The position numbers and the translations under genes are program-made. 64,000 nucleotides of DNA, taken from the NCBI GenBank assembly GCA_030141605.1, contig JAQGDQ010002371.1, forward strand, positions 442,547 to 506,546, written 5' to 3'. This document shows positions 12,501-24,289 of the stretch, in pieces. Each line of letters starts with the position of its first letter. Positions within the stretch are counted from its first letter, which is position 1. Under the pieces are notes generated by a model that was given only the letters and a program-made list of their open reading frames with translations, made no database searches and had not been told where the DNA came from. This DNA comes from Tubiluchus corallicola (taxonomy: Eukaryota; Priapulida; Priapulimorpha; Priapulimorphida; Tubiluchidae).

Positions 12501-14257
12501 GCTACGGCCTTGCAAAAACTTTGTAGAAAAGTTTTACAGCCGTGGGATTGGGGTTGCTTCGCAACAAGTAACGCTACCAGTTAATCAGTGTCTGAAGCCA
12601 GGTGCATTCCACGATACTGTACTGTATGGTATGCTCTTGTCACTAATGTAATCACTTGTAAATCATTGATGAAATGTTTGTTTGGCTGATTGTTCTGCAT
12701 TCTTGTAAAATGATTGCATATTATGAAATAGTATTGTGTCTTTGGTGAAAACTGGTTTCTAACTACATACTTATTTATGATGGTGTGCATGTGTGTATGT
12801 GTGTGAGTGCAAGTATGTGTGCTAGCATGTGTGTACATGTGTTGAAATAAAACTAATAGTTAATATTAGTACTCAGTAACAAACAACTATTTGTTTATTT
12901 ACAAGATTCTGTTTTAGTAACACACCATAAGAAGTTATTGTCAAATCTGCAAAAGTCAATGTGGCCCAGTTAAAAAGCAACAACATAGTGAAGGGGTTTG
13001 GGGCAGCGATAACTTGCAGTAGACTGCAACAACACATGCAGTCGCAAAAGTGCGACGTTGAAAAAGACTTGTATACCATACAGCCATATAACATAGCTAC
13101 TTTCAAAGTTCTGCTTTTTGTGGACTTCAAATTTGCTTTTATAAGGTTAAAATATGGCATTAAGACCAAAAGGAAAAACTCCTTCAAATCACGTATATTT
13201 TTTTCAGTATGACCTATAAGCAAAGCAATTTTGTTTTTTATTTGATTCGACACTGCTTGTGATTCGACTCTTTTGGGCTCTGCCAACAATGTTTTATCTC
13301 TACTAAAATGAAAGGTTCAGTATCGGCTTCATTAGGCAAAATAAAGGTTCTTTCTATCACTAGTCTATTTAATTTAAATAAAAATAAATTAATTGCTTAT
13401 GCAAAATGAAATTTCATGCATTCATAAATTGGGAATTGAGAACTATTTGTTATTTATTGAGAATTATGAGTAAATTTTATTAATCTCATTCTTGATGTTT
13501 GAGACAAGTTGAGACGCTTACTTAATTCATTGCAAAAGTAGAATTTGCAGCTGATTCAGAGTGAATAGTTTTAAAATGAAAAAGATTGTGTATTACATTT
13601 TTTGAAATTTTATTATGAGAACTCTAAGTCATTATTACCTATTAATTATTCGGGCCACAAGATATTTATTTTACTTTTGCTACCAGTCTACTTTTTTTAG
13701 TTGAACCACGTATGTAACAGTACATGTGTGTGTATGTTCTAAAATAAATGATGTTAATAATAATAATAATAATAATAATAACAATAATAATAATCTCTAC
13801 CAATAAATCGATAAAATGTTATATCTTTGTTTTAATGCTGGCCATTATTTAACTTTTCAATAAATTTAGATATTTGACCTTAATCAGTATAAATTAATTG
13901 AATCAGTGGTACATCTTTCCTGTTTTTTATGCAGCTAAGGGATTATCAAGGAGAGACTTGTTAATGAGAGAAGTTGCACACTTTCTTTGCCGTGGCTTCG
14001 TTCAGTATTTGCAATCAATTGATCACAGCTACAAAATGTTGGAGATCGAACAGGGCAAGGAAATGTCTGACAAACTGGGAGATACAGGAAATTATTATGG
14101 CAGTAATACAAAAACTATCTATGATGATTATGTAGGTAAAACTGAAGCGTGGAGGACAGCCTTAAGGCATGTATGTACTTTAGTTCAAATTGATTCTCTT
14201 ATTATTCCTGGTGCTGAAAACCAAACTCTCTCTGTTCATAATGTTACTTTATTGTAA
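6506..14257 (+). CDS. BBS12: BBS12-like chaperonin-family protein (N-terminal exon not found)
   Basis: Exons: 6506-6584, 6682-6807, 7865-8988, 9158-9302, 9632-9772, 10055-10222, 10343-10441, 11083-11245, 13935-14257. All introns are GT-AG and phases join without a break, giving about 788 codons; human BBS12 is about 710 residues, and some 40 N-terminal residues are still missing here. Family likeness is seen in LLNSAVQAHHKMYGSSTTTLLF, in KGEVDANVQDFC followed by TTGIAVLSYLTD, in LLPGGGQAEKTC, and in the C-terminal block TEAWRTALRHVCTLVQIDS. The position of the GDGTT nucleotide motif of true chaperonins reads GSSTT, as expected for a divergent BBS chaperonin. BBS12 acts with MKKS and BBS10 and the CCT chaperonin in assembling the BBSome, the ciliary membrane-traffic coat. 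The long third exon carries a low-complexity insertion rich in Ser and Asn. An AATAAA lies 239 bases after the stop. Confidence 0.88.
6858..7333. mobile_element. Probable MITE in a BBS12 intron
   Basis: Bounded by CAGGATGTACCGGATCC and GGATCCGATGTATCCCTATG, imperfect terminal inverted repeats of about 18 bases. It is non-coding and lies wholly within the 6808-7864 intron. The termini resemble hAT-type ends, but I could not confirm an 8-bp target duplication. Confidence 0.5.
11246..13934 (+). other. Largest BBS12 intron (2.7 kb)
   Basis: GT-AG intron between the exon ending KLQG and the exon starting AKGLSRRD. It contains a GT-rich run near 12780-12840 and an AAT microsatellite at 13755-13794. 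The small ORFs inside (for example 12358-12651, 12873-13289) show no family likeness and are not supported as genes. Confidence 0.7.
13755..13794. repeat. (AAT)n microsatellite
   Basis: About 13 AAT/ATA units with one interruption, in the last BBS12 intron. Confidence 0.9.
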
Positions 14258-14495
14258 AATGTATAAGAGTATTAAAACAGTTCAGACAGGTTAACAAAAG
14301 CCACTTAATGTTCCTAGAAAAATGCAAAATATTACTATTTATTAAAGCAGCACTGAAGGCATGTTTAATCTTAAGTTCAAATCATAGATTTGTTTGCACC
14401 TACTTCAATGTGCGATAGATGGAAAAGATATTAGTAATGAGGTATAGCATACAAAACGTTTAGCTAAAGTCACTTATATATCGTACTGTGTAAGC

Positions 14496-14501
14496 AATAA
14501 A
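14496..14501 (+). terminator. Candidate poly(A) signal of BBS12
   Basis: AATAAA located 239 bases after the BBS12 stop codon. It is the first canonical hexamer noticed downstream; usage is inferred. Confidence 0.4.
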
Positions 14502-14848
14502 CTGACAAACTTTTAGTTTGACAAATTAGTTTGACCATTTAAACAGTGAAACTGACAAAATTTCTGATCATTCCTGCTTTTTGAATGTCTTACCACCAGG
14601 TGCTTTATGTCACTTAAATTATGCTTCTGACAAGTGCGAGTTTGTCCACGTGTATGTTTCCCGAAGGATAAAATTAGTTTGAACCTATAACAAAGCCTGT
14701 CCATTGTAGGAGGTGTAACCATAAAATTTATCCTCCGCAAGAAAAAAATTGTAGGAGAACAGTAGATTTTTAGATGTGATCAACGGAAAAATAACTGTGC
14801 ACCGAGGCAGCATTACACTTCCTTGCACAGAATAGAAATTTACGTCGT

Positions 14849-15013
14849 ACATTAAGTCAGTACACCTGGTCTACTCAGTCTCAAAACTGTCATCGGTAAA
14901 GTGCAGAGAACCACAGAATAGTAATATACAATGTAAATTTCTATTCTGTGGTTCTCTGCACTCTACCGATGACAGTTTTGAGCCTGAGCAGACCAGGTGT
15001 ACTGACTTAATGT
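14849..15013. repeat. 165-base palindrome at the edge of duplicate A
   Basis: Arms of 73 bases (14849-14921 and 14941-15013) are nearly perfect inverted copies around a 19-base spacer; a central piece reads GCAGAGAACCACAGAATAG and its complement. Duplicate B keeps only the inner part of the left arm, from CGGTAAAGTGCAG at 47141, so the boundary of the segmental duplication falls inside this palindrome. Confidence 0.85.
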
Positions 15014-16243
15014 CAGGTTTGAAAGGAAAAGAAGACTGATACTCACTGCTCTTTTCTTTGGCTTTGTGTTGAGTAGTAGATGTGGGTAGCCACTAAAATT
15101 ACTATCATTGCATTCATTTGCAGAAATGCCATGAGGTATGTTAGTCCTAAATAAAGCATGTTTGTTGTGTTGAGTAGTAGATGTGGGTAGCCACTAAAAT
15201 TGCTATCAATACATTCATTTGCAGAAATGCCATGAGGCATGTTTGTCCTAAATAAAGCATGTTTGAGAAATTGCAGGCTCAAATAAGTTAGTATGGGTTT
15301 ATCTAAAATGTTTTTGTGAGTCACAACTTACAATAGTAATATTAAAACAATTATGATCATTGCAAAATTGGTCAGTAACTTCTGATCTAGGTAAAATATA
15401 GTTTTCATAAATTTAACCAGAAATGTTAATTATAATCTCTATTTGCTGTGCATTTTTAACCCAGAAAGTTGTGAATAGCATTCTATTTTTAGATCATAGA
15501 TTTGATCAGGAGTATACACTGTATTATTGTTTATACAGCCAGTAATGGAACACCATACAGGACTCCTATAGTTTCGGTACAACTGTAGTTTAGTAAATAA
15601 ATTGCTTGCCTTCTTATTTGATATATTCCAAGATTATTTTTGGTCATCTGTGGTGTTTGTAATGCTGTGATGTAATTTGTGTAAAATTGTGTGACTTACC
15701 ACATGTGTGTGCAAATTGTTAAATGCACCAGAGATTCCAGTTACCTCACCGACAAAACTAAAGCAACTTATTTTTGCCTGTACAAAGCTTTTAATCAATT
15801 TTTAAATATAAGATGGTTATCACAAATGTCTAAACTATATTTTGACATCTAATCATATTTTGTCTTCAGCGTTTAATAAACTTAGAGGTAATATTTATTT
15901 AATTTTTCAAATTAATTAAGTGTACAGCAATAATGGTTAATGACTTTTATAATTTAAATAAAGTTTCACACTGCAACAAAATAATAAAAGAATTATCATG
16001 AAATTTTTGTGTTTGATTTTAGTAATGCTGTATTAACCTAGTAACATTTATGTTTAAAATGAATTTCTTTGTTATATTAGCTTTTATGCAGATGTGTTTC
16101 AACATTAAATCAAACCAATTTGCTAAAACTGTAATTGGGCAGAAAAGACAACGCAATGCTGCAGGCAGTCTAATAGACAGGCCTATTTAATGTAATTTTT
16201 TATTGAGGAAAAACTTATCAGTCCCAACCTACCTATCGAGATT

Positions 16244-16249
16244 TTTATT
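16244..16249 (-). terminator. Candidate poly(A) signal, pentraxin copy A
   Basis: AATAAA on the minus strand about 40 bases after the stop codon of the last exon. It is conserved at the same place in copy B. Confidence 0.5.
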
Positions 16250-16726
16250 CTTGCATTCGTACTTTTCTGTATAGCTACTGTAGCACCTTAATGGTAATGC
16301 TTTTTCATTGAAATGACACTTTTGAATAGTTTTGCAATGCGGGCCAAGAATTCATAGATATGCTGTAAAATTTCAAAGGCATCACAGATTAAGGAAGCAG
16401 TTTGTTGTGCAAAGTTGATCAGAAAGTTGATTAAAGTTTCAAGTTGTTCTTCTGTTAAAGTGCATCTTTCCGTAAACACTGCACTAGGACAAGTTGACGC
16501 GGTTTCCTGTACGCTGACTGTCTCCATTGTTATATCACCCCATGTGAACAGAGTGCCGGTATTTGAACAACTCGTGCTCATTGCTTCTGAAATGAGGATT
16601 TTGGAAAATTTTCAATTACATTTGCTATTACCTAAAGTATAAATTCTTATATGATATTCTATTCTAATTAAATGCACATCGTTCACTTCCCACAGTTCTA
16701 CTTGCAGCTTTACTGATTATAATCTG

Positions 16727-17330
16727 CAGGGCCCGACTTAATTAGATAAGAGAGGCCCTTGACTGTTCTACTTGTGAGGTCCATCCCAATGCACCACCAT
16801 CGATTACGACTATAGAAGGGGAAGAGTTTTAAGCACACTTTAGTGAAGCCGAGGATGATGAATATCATAATGACACTTCTAAATACCGTAGTTAGTAAAA
16901 AAAATGCATAAATAAAAAAAAACAATGACAAAGTTTTGCAAAGATTTTAAAGAATTATTAGGAATTTTTTAGAAAAATTAGCCTGCTAGTTTATCTTCAG
17001 GTGATACATAAACTGATATTTAAAAGTCTACTGCTCAGTTCGCTACAACTGGGGCAGAAACTGCCGTCAAACTGAAATAATAATTAGCTTGCTTCTGTCA
17101 CATCACTAAAATAAATCTTCAGAAGTTATTAGAAAAGAATAATTCAGGGCGCACCCAGAGATATTATTGAATAAAATAGAAGGCTTGTTTAGAAACTAGT
17201 GCACAATATGCATAGGAAAGACTTGTAACAGTAATAAGATAATTATACTTTACCCTTACCAGAACCGGCCCCCTCCCGGATTTAATGCCCCAGCTTCAGC
17301 TTGTCTAGTCTATAAGTAAATCCGACCCTG
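16727..17330. mobile_element. hAT-type MITE with 8-bp target duplication (block A)
   Basis: A 604-bp non-coding element in the intron between pentraxin exons 6 and 7. The termini are CAGGGCCCGACTTA on the left and TAAATCCGACCCTG on the right. Flanks carry a perfect 8-bp duplication ATAATCTG at 16719-16726 and 17331-17338, the length typical of hAT transposons. Confidence 0.85.
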
Positions 17331-18684
17331 ATAATCTGCATTTTCATATGCTAATACTTTGATATGCCTTTCAGTTTACGACATTGTGACATGAACCGTA
17401 ATGAATGCGAGCAGAATTTTTATCAATTTTGCATATCATAGTAAGAGTAATCGTTTTGTATATAAGTAAAATCTGCCACAGTAATTACAAACAGTTTGAG
17501 ATAAATATAACAGCTTTACAATAAAAGAGTATCTCTTTTCCAGCTGAATAATTAGTTTATTTACCTATTACATTTTCCTCTAATTTGCTGTCAAATATCG
17601 TAATATCTGTAACACATCCTCGAAAGCTCTGTCGTTCTTCAAAGCCGCTTTCCACATCGTCTTGGTCTTGCCCAAAAATCAGACATCCGCCTGATTGGAT
17701 TGAATCTGCGCCAGCTCCAGTAAATGTACTTGTTTCTATCGTTAAATAATTAGTTAAAACTATGTACAATATGTAGCAAAAAAGACAAAATGCAAAGGCA
17801 CTGCCACGCAAATATCATTGCTATAATTTGTAAGTGACAATACTTAAATGAGTTCACTTTGCAAAAACAACAGTCTATACTGAGAGAACAGAATGAATAG
17901 CTGCAGCGATCACAGGACGTGATTAAACTGAACTAGAAACACGTTATCCTAACTGGATAGTCCAATAGTTGCAAACTGTAACAATATTTTTTAATATAAA
18001 TACAGGATAATTATATCTTTTGAATTAATTATTATTATCACTCTCAACTGTTTATGTTTTTTAATCTTTAGCATACAAAATTCATTGAAATTAATTTATA
18101 CATGTTACTTCATTGATTTCCAAATGTGAAAACTCAATGGCATATGTGTAGTACGAGGTATTATTTAAGAAGCAAGAGCTAAGGAGCAAGAAGCAATAGG
18201 CGGAAATAAAATAATTATTCGTCTAGTATAATGAAAAAACTAAATGGAAGTACGTTAGCACGGACCTGTTACTCCATCCACTGTTACGCAAAACGAACCG
18301 TCCATTGACCAGCCAATGCAAACATAATGCCATTCATTGTCCCTCAGATTGGCTGCAATATCTGTAATCGTCCTGCCATTGTAAAATAACGTAACAGCGT
18401 TAACTGTGTATTAGTATTTAATAAAGTGTCATTGCAGCATTTACGTGGTAAACATTTCTATTCTTTCACGGTTTATTTATAATTGAATTCCATTATAAAC
18501 TTGACATTTCTGCGGCAAGTGTGGTAGTATGGATATTATAGGTAATTTGTTAGCGACAAGGAAACTGAAGATCATATTAGAACATGGTATGCCATTGTTG
18601 CTCTTACTGATAAAATTATTGTGCTATACTATCAAATTGCACTTATAAAAACCGATACACCATAGAATTTCTATACCTAAGTGA

Positions 18685-19169
18685 AGTGTTGTTCCGACAG
18701 ATCGGTTCCCGGTATTTGCGAAAAATGCGGGTTCGGTATCGGTTTTGAAGAAAATAAAAAAATCTGTGTTGGTTTGGTATTGGTTTCGGGGAAAATAAAA
18801 AATCTGTGTCGGTTCGGATGGGTTTTTCGGGTTCGGAACAACACTAACGCTTATACATATTTCAACAAAAACTGTGAAGGTCTCTCGTTGCGTAATTACT
18901 TGATAGCATTAGCAGCAAGATGTTTAGACATGGACAGGTAAACATCTCCAGTTTTGAAAGATATTTCCAATTTTCCACTTGTGAACACAAATGTTAATAA
19001 TCTGCATTTATAGCTGATCTAAACAATAATCAATGATCGGTTAATCGGTATCGGTTTTGAGGAAATCATTATCTACTTTCAAAGAAAATCAATAATATAT
19101 CGATTCGATACTGGTTTTGAGAAAAATAGGTATCGGTTCGGATCGGTTTTTTCGGTTCGGAATAACACT
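18685..19169. mobile_element. MITE-like element with AGTGTTGTTCCGA termini (block A)
   Basis: The left end AGTGTTGTTCCGA and right end TCGGAATAACACT are inverted repeats. The interior is built of degenerate ATCGGTATCGGTTTTGAG-like units. It lies in the intron between pentraxin exons 4 and 5 and recurs at 50832-51325. No clear target duplication was seen. Confidence 0.6.
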
Positions 19170-20639
19170 CCATATGCCAGCAATAAGCTAGAATATAATG
19201 ATGTTTCAATACATTTCTAGGTATTGTTATACTACTTTCAAATAGATCATAAAATTACATAATTATAGCCCAATTTGAAAGTTAAGTTTTTCTTGGTGTA
19301 CCTTTATTTTAGGCTGTACATCAACACATCATTAACGACTCATTTGCTTGAATTTCACATTTCTAAGAAAGTGTCAGAAAGAACTTTAACATTTGAAAAG
19401 TTTTGACAAACTGTGTGAGACAAAAGTATAGAAGTTTTGAGAAAAGTCTGAAAAAGATCAAAGGAAAAGTTTTATTGTGAAAGAAATAGAATCCTATGTT
19501 AGTAGTTCGTAGTATAATCTCACTGTAGTTCTCCATTGACAAATACAAGAATGTCGTTTCCTCGAACTAAGACTAAAAACTGGTTAGATGCATCAGCCGG
19601 ACCAGTAGCATATGATATAAGTGCAATGTCGTCATCTTTGGCCACAGTATCACCAGTAAATGGGACATCAGTTTTCATCCACTAGAAAATTACATTTATA
19701 GTGATATTAGAGATAGCTGGCGATAGGCAATAATGCCCCACTAGTCTTTATTCACGAGGTTATAGGTAAAATAATCGAATGCAGCATTTAAATTAAATTA
19801 ATAAAACCATTACAGTCCATTTGTTCAGTCACAAAATAGATAACAGACTGTCAGTTCACTAGATTGTCAAAAAGATTCGAGATTTGTGTGATTGCATCTT
19901 AGTAAAACATTATTTGCCTTGAGATTTATGTGTAATCCCACAGTATAACATAGTAAGTGATGAGTGAGAAGCTAGCAACATTTGTTGAAAACCTATAGTC
20001 TTCATCTCTTTACCCTTCGGAACCATAGTGGACGACTATGACTAGGATAAAATCATTTCAGCAGCCTCGGCTTACTTTATGTTCATCTGATTTTTTTACA
20101 GAAATGAGGCTTACCATGCATGTTGTCATGGCGTCCAAATCAGTAGTGATTACATTATTTAGTTTTATATAATCTTCTGTACCACGTTCCGGAAATACAA
20201 CCATAGCCTCTTCTGTAGTGTTTGTACAAGTTGGGGTCAGACCTACAACAAAATGCCTGTAATCTGATGATTCTGATTGCACTGAGGTGACATTGTGATT
20301 GATTCGGCATGCTCATGCCCAACTGAACAATAACGAAGAACACATTGGGACCACTGGGACACTTAATTGCAAGCACATCACCTTAATATAATATGTCACA
20401 TTCAGCTACAGTTTATCTTCTAGTTAGGTCCAGTGAGTAGCACGTTACCATATGCTGTCAGACTTACGTGCTAGGACTGCCAACCCTGAGTCCCGTCCAT
20501 CGATTAGATTTTTTGAATCCCGTCCGTCTCCATAGTCCATCTCCGTTTCCGTGCTAAGAATGGCTAACTAAAAGCTGTTCTTTTTAACTTCTAAATGAGT
20601 GTTCTTTCGAGGCAGATTTTTGTTTTTAGTCATAGTAGA

Positions 20640-22330
20640 GGTTCTGTGCTGAAGTGTGCGCAAATTAAAAGAAATTTCTAGAAAATTAACATTAAATGAC
20701 ATCTATTCCAAGGCTGTTGGACTCGTGGAACCCATTTCTGTAACTTTCATTTCAAGAATGACGACCGCTTTCAAAATGGCCGCCATTAGACTAGAAGAAA
20801 ATCATGAAAGGTGCTTCTATAAATTTCTAGAGGCATTTTTTCTAAAAGTGGGCAACATAGCCAGTTTTAGCAAAAACCTGTTGCTGGCTTGAAAAACTAA
20901 TGGAAAATGGTAAAAAATGCAAAAAATACAATGGCTGCAAAGTTTTTGCGCACACAATGTAAATCAAAACAAGTTCCCTGAAAATTGATATTATGAAGTG
21001 ATGATGACATCTATTCCATTGAATTTGCAACCCGTTTCTGTTATTTTTGTTACAGAAATGGTCACGGTTTTCAAAATGGCTGCCATACAAAAATAAATTG
21101 TGCCGATTAATTATATTACCTGTTTCACCTAAAGATTTATTATAAAAATATAAGGCAGGTTATTTTTATTAATTCGACATTGACTCTAAATACTGCTAGA
21201 CTAATAACTAATATTTAGATGTGAGCAAAAAGGAAATTTTTGCATGCCGTGTAAAAGTTATAAAAATTTCGCGGAATGCTAGAATGTCAAGGTGATTAAT
21301 TTTGGATAAAAAGTCTTCCAATATGGGCGCTATTTTCAAGATGGCCAACATGGTTCGCTGGCATATAAAGATTATATTACATAAAACTCAAACCCATCAA
21401 AGTGATCAATTTTGGATATGAGGCCAGACGAAAATCATTCAATATTGCCACGATTTCAAAATTGCTAAGAAGATGGAAGGCTGTTGCCAATTTTTTAAAG
21501 CCGTATCTTAGCTACTAGAGCTTAAGTGTTTTAAGCTTTATTTATGGCTTGCTTGACCCCTGCATGACACCAAAGTCTTCTCATCTGTTCTAATGGTTAA
21601 GATATATAGCCTCTACATGCTAGCGAGCCATCGTGCTGGTCATCTTGAAAATGGCACCCATATTGAAGAATTTTTTATCCAAAATTAGTTACCTTGACAT
21701 TCTAGCATTCTGCTAAATTTATAACCTTTACACGAAATGAACAATTTTGCTGGACTATACGTCAAGCACGTCAGCGACAGCCATTATCTTTTTTGCTCAT
21801 TTCTTATTATTAGTTATTAGTCTAACAGTATTTAGAGTCACAAGGTCGGCCGTTTTGTTTTTTACTTATTGGGCTGTTTGAATGGCTTTGTATTACTTTC
21901 ATACTAGTAGCAGCTATCTAGATTCGAGAAGATCCAGTTGATTGGTTTTTGTTTATTTAATAAATCTATGATAAAACAGTTAATGTAATTGCATGATCGG
22001 CATTATTGCTTGGCAGCAATTTTGAAAACGGTAATTATCTTTGAAATGAAAATGACAGAAATGAGTTCCTCGCGTCCAACTGGATCCTTGGAATAGCTGT
22101 CATGTTGCCTTCTTAATGTTAATTTTGTAAACATTTCTCTTAATTTACGTTGTTTGCGCAAAAACTTAGCGGCCATGTTGTTTTTTGCGTTTAGCCCTTT
22201 CCGCTAATTTTTCGAGATGGCAACAAGTTTTTCGGATTCAGTGTAGTTAAATTGATAAGACTGGCTATGTTGCCCATTTATAAAAAAGCGCCTCTAATGT
22301 TCCACTTTTCTGAAAGTGAGACTAGACTAT
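20640..22330. mobile_element. Fold-back (long inverted repeat) element in pentraxin intron 2, block A
   Basis: Sequence near 20650-21370 returns, imperfectly and partly rearranged, inverted at about 21620-22330. Matching phrases are GACTCTAAATACTGCTAGAC against GTCTAACAGTATTTAGAGTC, and GCGCTATTTTCAAGATGGCC against GGTCATCTTGAAAATGGCAC. The phrase TTTCAAAATGGC recurs several times. It is non-coding and has no transposase. Exact ends were not resolved. Confidence 0.6.
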
Positions 22331-23648
22331 ATATGCTTTTCCTAGTTACCCTTTATATGTAAATCGCATTTAGAATTTATCCAAAATTTTACCACACTAG
22401 GCTTATTTGCGGTAAGTTTCATTTTAACGAAAATGTATAAAGCTGTAGCCCTTTAACTGCATGCAAGTCATTACACATGCAGAAAAACGTGTAACATGAT
22501 AAAATGTTTAAGGACATCACAATAAGCACTGTAGATACACATTCGTGGAAATGTATAAGCATGTGGAAGTGTATAACATTTGTGTAATCCTTATGTATTA
22601 CTAAGTATATTAAATTAAGTACACTATTAAAGGGAAACATTAATATTAAACATACTTTTGCATTTAATTTTAAATTCAACGAATTTAGCATAAAACCTTT
22701 CTTCTAAATTAAGTCTATTATACACGTACATCGACTAATGTTAAAAATATTCACATATTACGTGTTACGTAATTCTATCTGCGTCAGCCTGATACACGTA
22801 TAGATGTGTCTACTTAATCAGGTCTACTTACTTTGAAGATCTGTCACAGAAGATTCCACGAAGCTTTTATACTGAGTTAGATCGCTTTGTATAGAATTAT
22901 ATCTCGGGAAAGTGAATCTTGTAGGATCATATCGATCGGTACCTATGCAGTTAACATAATCAAAATGTAGCTTCAGTGAAACAATACTAAAAATTGATTG
23001 ATGTTTTCAAGCTGAAAAACATAACAATATTTTATCAGTCTTCCTATGACTGCAGATAACCGCTGAAAAAGCAAAAAACTCGCAGTTACCCTGGTTTACA
23101 ACTTTATATTACAAAAGATAGTAACCAGAATCCGGAAGAGCCAATGGCTAGTTCGATATTACTGTTACTGAAGTAGCGTTACTATGGCTTCACACTTGGT
23201 CTGTAATCTAAAAGGGAGGCTTGCTCTAAATAAATAATACGCTAATACTTCATGATATCAACTATCGATTATTTAAATTCATGTAATTCATGTTGTCAAC
23301 AAATGAAATCGTTTATCTGCTTCTTCATGGTAATCAACACTTAAGTATATCTGTTAATATTCAAGTATTTAAGCTTGTAAAGAAATTTATATTTCTAACT
23401 AAGCTCTAATAGTTACTGTACTAGTTTACATTGATTACATAGTAACATTAATGTCTTTCTCAACATTATTCTATGTATATATTTATGCTAGTAGTCATAC
23501 TGTAATGCTTCTACTGTTTGTCTATTACCTGCACTCTACTAAGTGTCACATTTCATTGGTGAGAACATTTAGCAGTTGTTAAAAACTGTCTGTTCAAGCC
23601 ATATTGCAATATTTCTTATTCAACAAAATATGTTTAAACTGTAAATGT

Positions 23649-23853
23649 AAAAATTTACAGTGTGTAAATGTAAAAACTTTAAATGGCAGTAACCGCCGAA
23701 AGCCAATTATCGAAATTGAAAGTATTAGCAAATACAACCGGGCCTATTCTGTTCTACTATGTACTATACCATGTGTGGATGTAAAAATTTGCACACTGAA
23801 TTTTGCTAAAGCATTTTCTGTTTATTTTATTTTCGTTTTCCAGTTTTCGTGTT
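23649..23853. repeat. ~205-bp indel present only in block A
   Basis: Block A has a stretch starting near AATTTACAGTGTGTAAATG that is missing at the matching point in block B (about 55840). Internal inverted similarity (CAGTGTGTAAATG and GTGTGGATGTAAAAATTTGC with its complement) suggests either a small insertion or a repeat-mediated loss in B. The direction cannot be told from two copies. Confidence 0.6.
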
Positions 23854-24289
23854 TCACGTGAATGAATTTTACTGTAAATCATGTATCTCTGTGTCTCCTT
23901 CCCATTTGTTTGGTTGTTTAATTTATACCAATCGTTTATTTATTTTTGATTCAGGAAAAAACTAAATGACTTGATTTCGTCAATACTTACGTCGTGTATG
24001 AATCTTTACGGATGGATGTGCGCTTGATTCGGCAATAAAGGTCATTAAAATAACTGCTGCAGTATTCAAAATTGTACAGCTGAACTACATAAAAATAGAT
24101 GCGCAAAATTGTATATTAGCTAAATGACAGATTATAAACGTGCTGTCACGAAAAAAGAACAGTGGCATATTAGCTCACCTAAAACAGATTGCATAAAGAG
24201 GTAGTTGAATAAAAACATGTACAATAGTATACATCAATGGTAGACTGAAATTTTGTTCTAAAACTAAAACTAACCGAAAGAAAAAAATC

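Larger units (their letters stand above)
16288..24069 (-). pseudogene. Pentraxin-like gene, copy A (start codon and one splice acceptor lost)
   Basis: Minus-strand exons equivalent to copy B: 23991-24069, 22832-22942, 20115-20242, 19524-19681, 18266-18372, 17565-17729, 16288-16586, of the same lengths as in B. The pentraxin hallmarks remain: FPERGTEDYIKLNNV, WHYVCIGWSMDG and FGQDQDDVESGFEERQSF, with the calcium-ligand pattern intact. Two lesions stand out. The ATG that opens copy B is TTG here (minus-strand codon at 24067-24069), leaving the next Met eight codons on, inside the signal peptide. The acceptor before exon 6 reads AA instead of AG (base 17730), and the next AG would remove one base and shift the frame. 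The other exons are open. It could still be expressed with altered splicing; pseudogene is my inference. Confidence 0.75.
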
